DNA from: Rhodanobacteraceae bacterium
GTDB lineage: Bacteria; Pseudomonadota; Gammaproteobacteria; Xanthomonadales; Rhodanobacteraceae
NCBI GenBank assembly: GCA_025924775.1
Contig: JAICHS010000153.1
Location: forward strand, 1-5,920
Length of the DNA stretch: 5,920 bases
Reading direction: 5' to 3'
Shown here one piece after another: positions 5,886-5,920 of the stretch. The notes under the pieces were generated by a model. That model was not told the origin of the DNA. It was given only the letters and a program-made list of their open reading frames with translations, and did no database searches. The translations under genes and the position numbers were made by a program. How positions within the stretch are numbered: position 1 is the stretch's first letter; each line of letters opens with the position of its first letter.

Positions 5886-5920
5886 ACTCTCATTGCCCAA
5901 CTTTTGCTGAGAATTGGTAC

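Noticed and set aside
5537..5893. 118-codon minus-strand frame at the right end
   Set aside because: Two thirds of it is antisense to GH35 or runs through inverted repeats, and no domain is recognisable. The FFNRI-like peptide is more likely a translated repeat or insertion-sequence end than a gene.
1..5920. CRISPR array, toxin-antitoxin, phage or defence genes
   Set aside because: No regularly spaced repeats and no small paired genes or phage/defence motifs were seen; the coding space is filled by carbohydrate genes.

Overview
The window is a GC-rich (about two thirds G+C in the genes) bacterial carbohydrate-utilisation locus. It encodes three glycoside hydrolases of different families and a glucokinase. 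Gene content, twin-arginine (Tat) leaders on the secreted enzymes, a Glk-family rather than ROK-family glucokinase and the base composition fit a Gram-negative gammaproteobacterium, most likely of the Xanthomonadaceae/Rhodanobacteraceae. That placement is an inference from style; there is no taxonomic marker gene here.

Layout, left to right. Positions 2-133 are the last 43 codons of a GH125 exo-alpha-1,6-mannosidase, cut by the window edge. After a 46-bp gap with a good ribosome binding site comes a complete GH92 alpha-mannosidase (180-2612, + strand), presumably in the same operon. A glucokinase on the opposite strand (2622-3644) converges on it with only 9 bp between the stop codons. A short AT-richer divergent intergenic region (3645-3761) holds a 16-bp near-perfect palindrome and a -10-like box. 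It is followed by a complete GH35 beta-galactosidase (3762-5681, + strand). The last 239 bp hold no convincing gene but contain two separate inverted-repeat structures. From about 5791 the G+C content falls to about 49%, which looks like a dispersed repeat or the edge of a mobile element.

How the genes may work together. GH125 and GH92 enzymes remove alpha-mannose and GH35 removes terminal beta-galactose. This set suits stepwise trimming of N-glycans or similar mannose/galactose-containing glycans. Both complete hydrolases have Tat-type N-termini, so trimming probably happens in the periplasm. The cytoplasmic kinase would phosphorylate an imported hexose. The locus resembles in logic the N-glycan (nix) cluster described in Xanthomonas, but synteny was not checked.

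Nothing here is clearly a new system. The points most worth a second look are: a glucokinase that lacks one of the glucose-contacting glutamates of the E. coli enzyme (Gly206), the palindrome in the divergent promoter region, and the nested inverted repeats at the right end.
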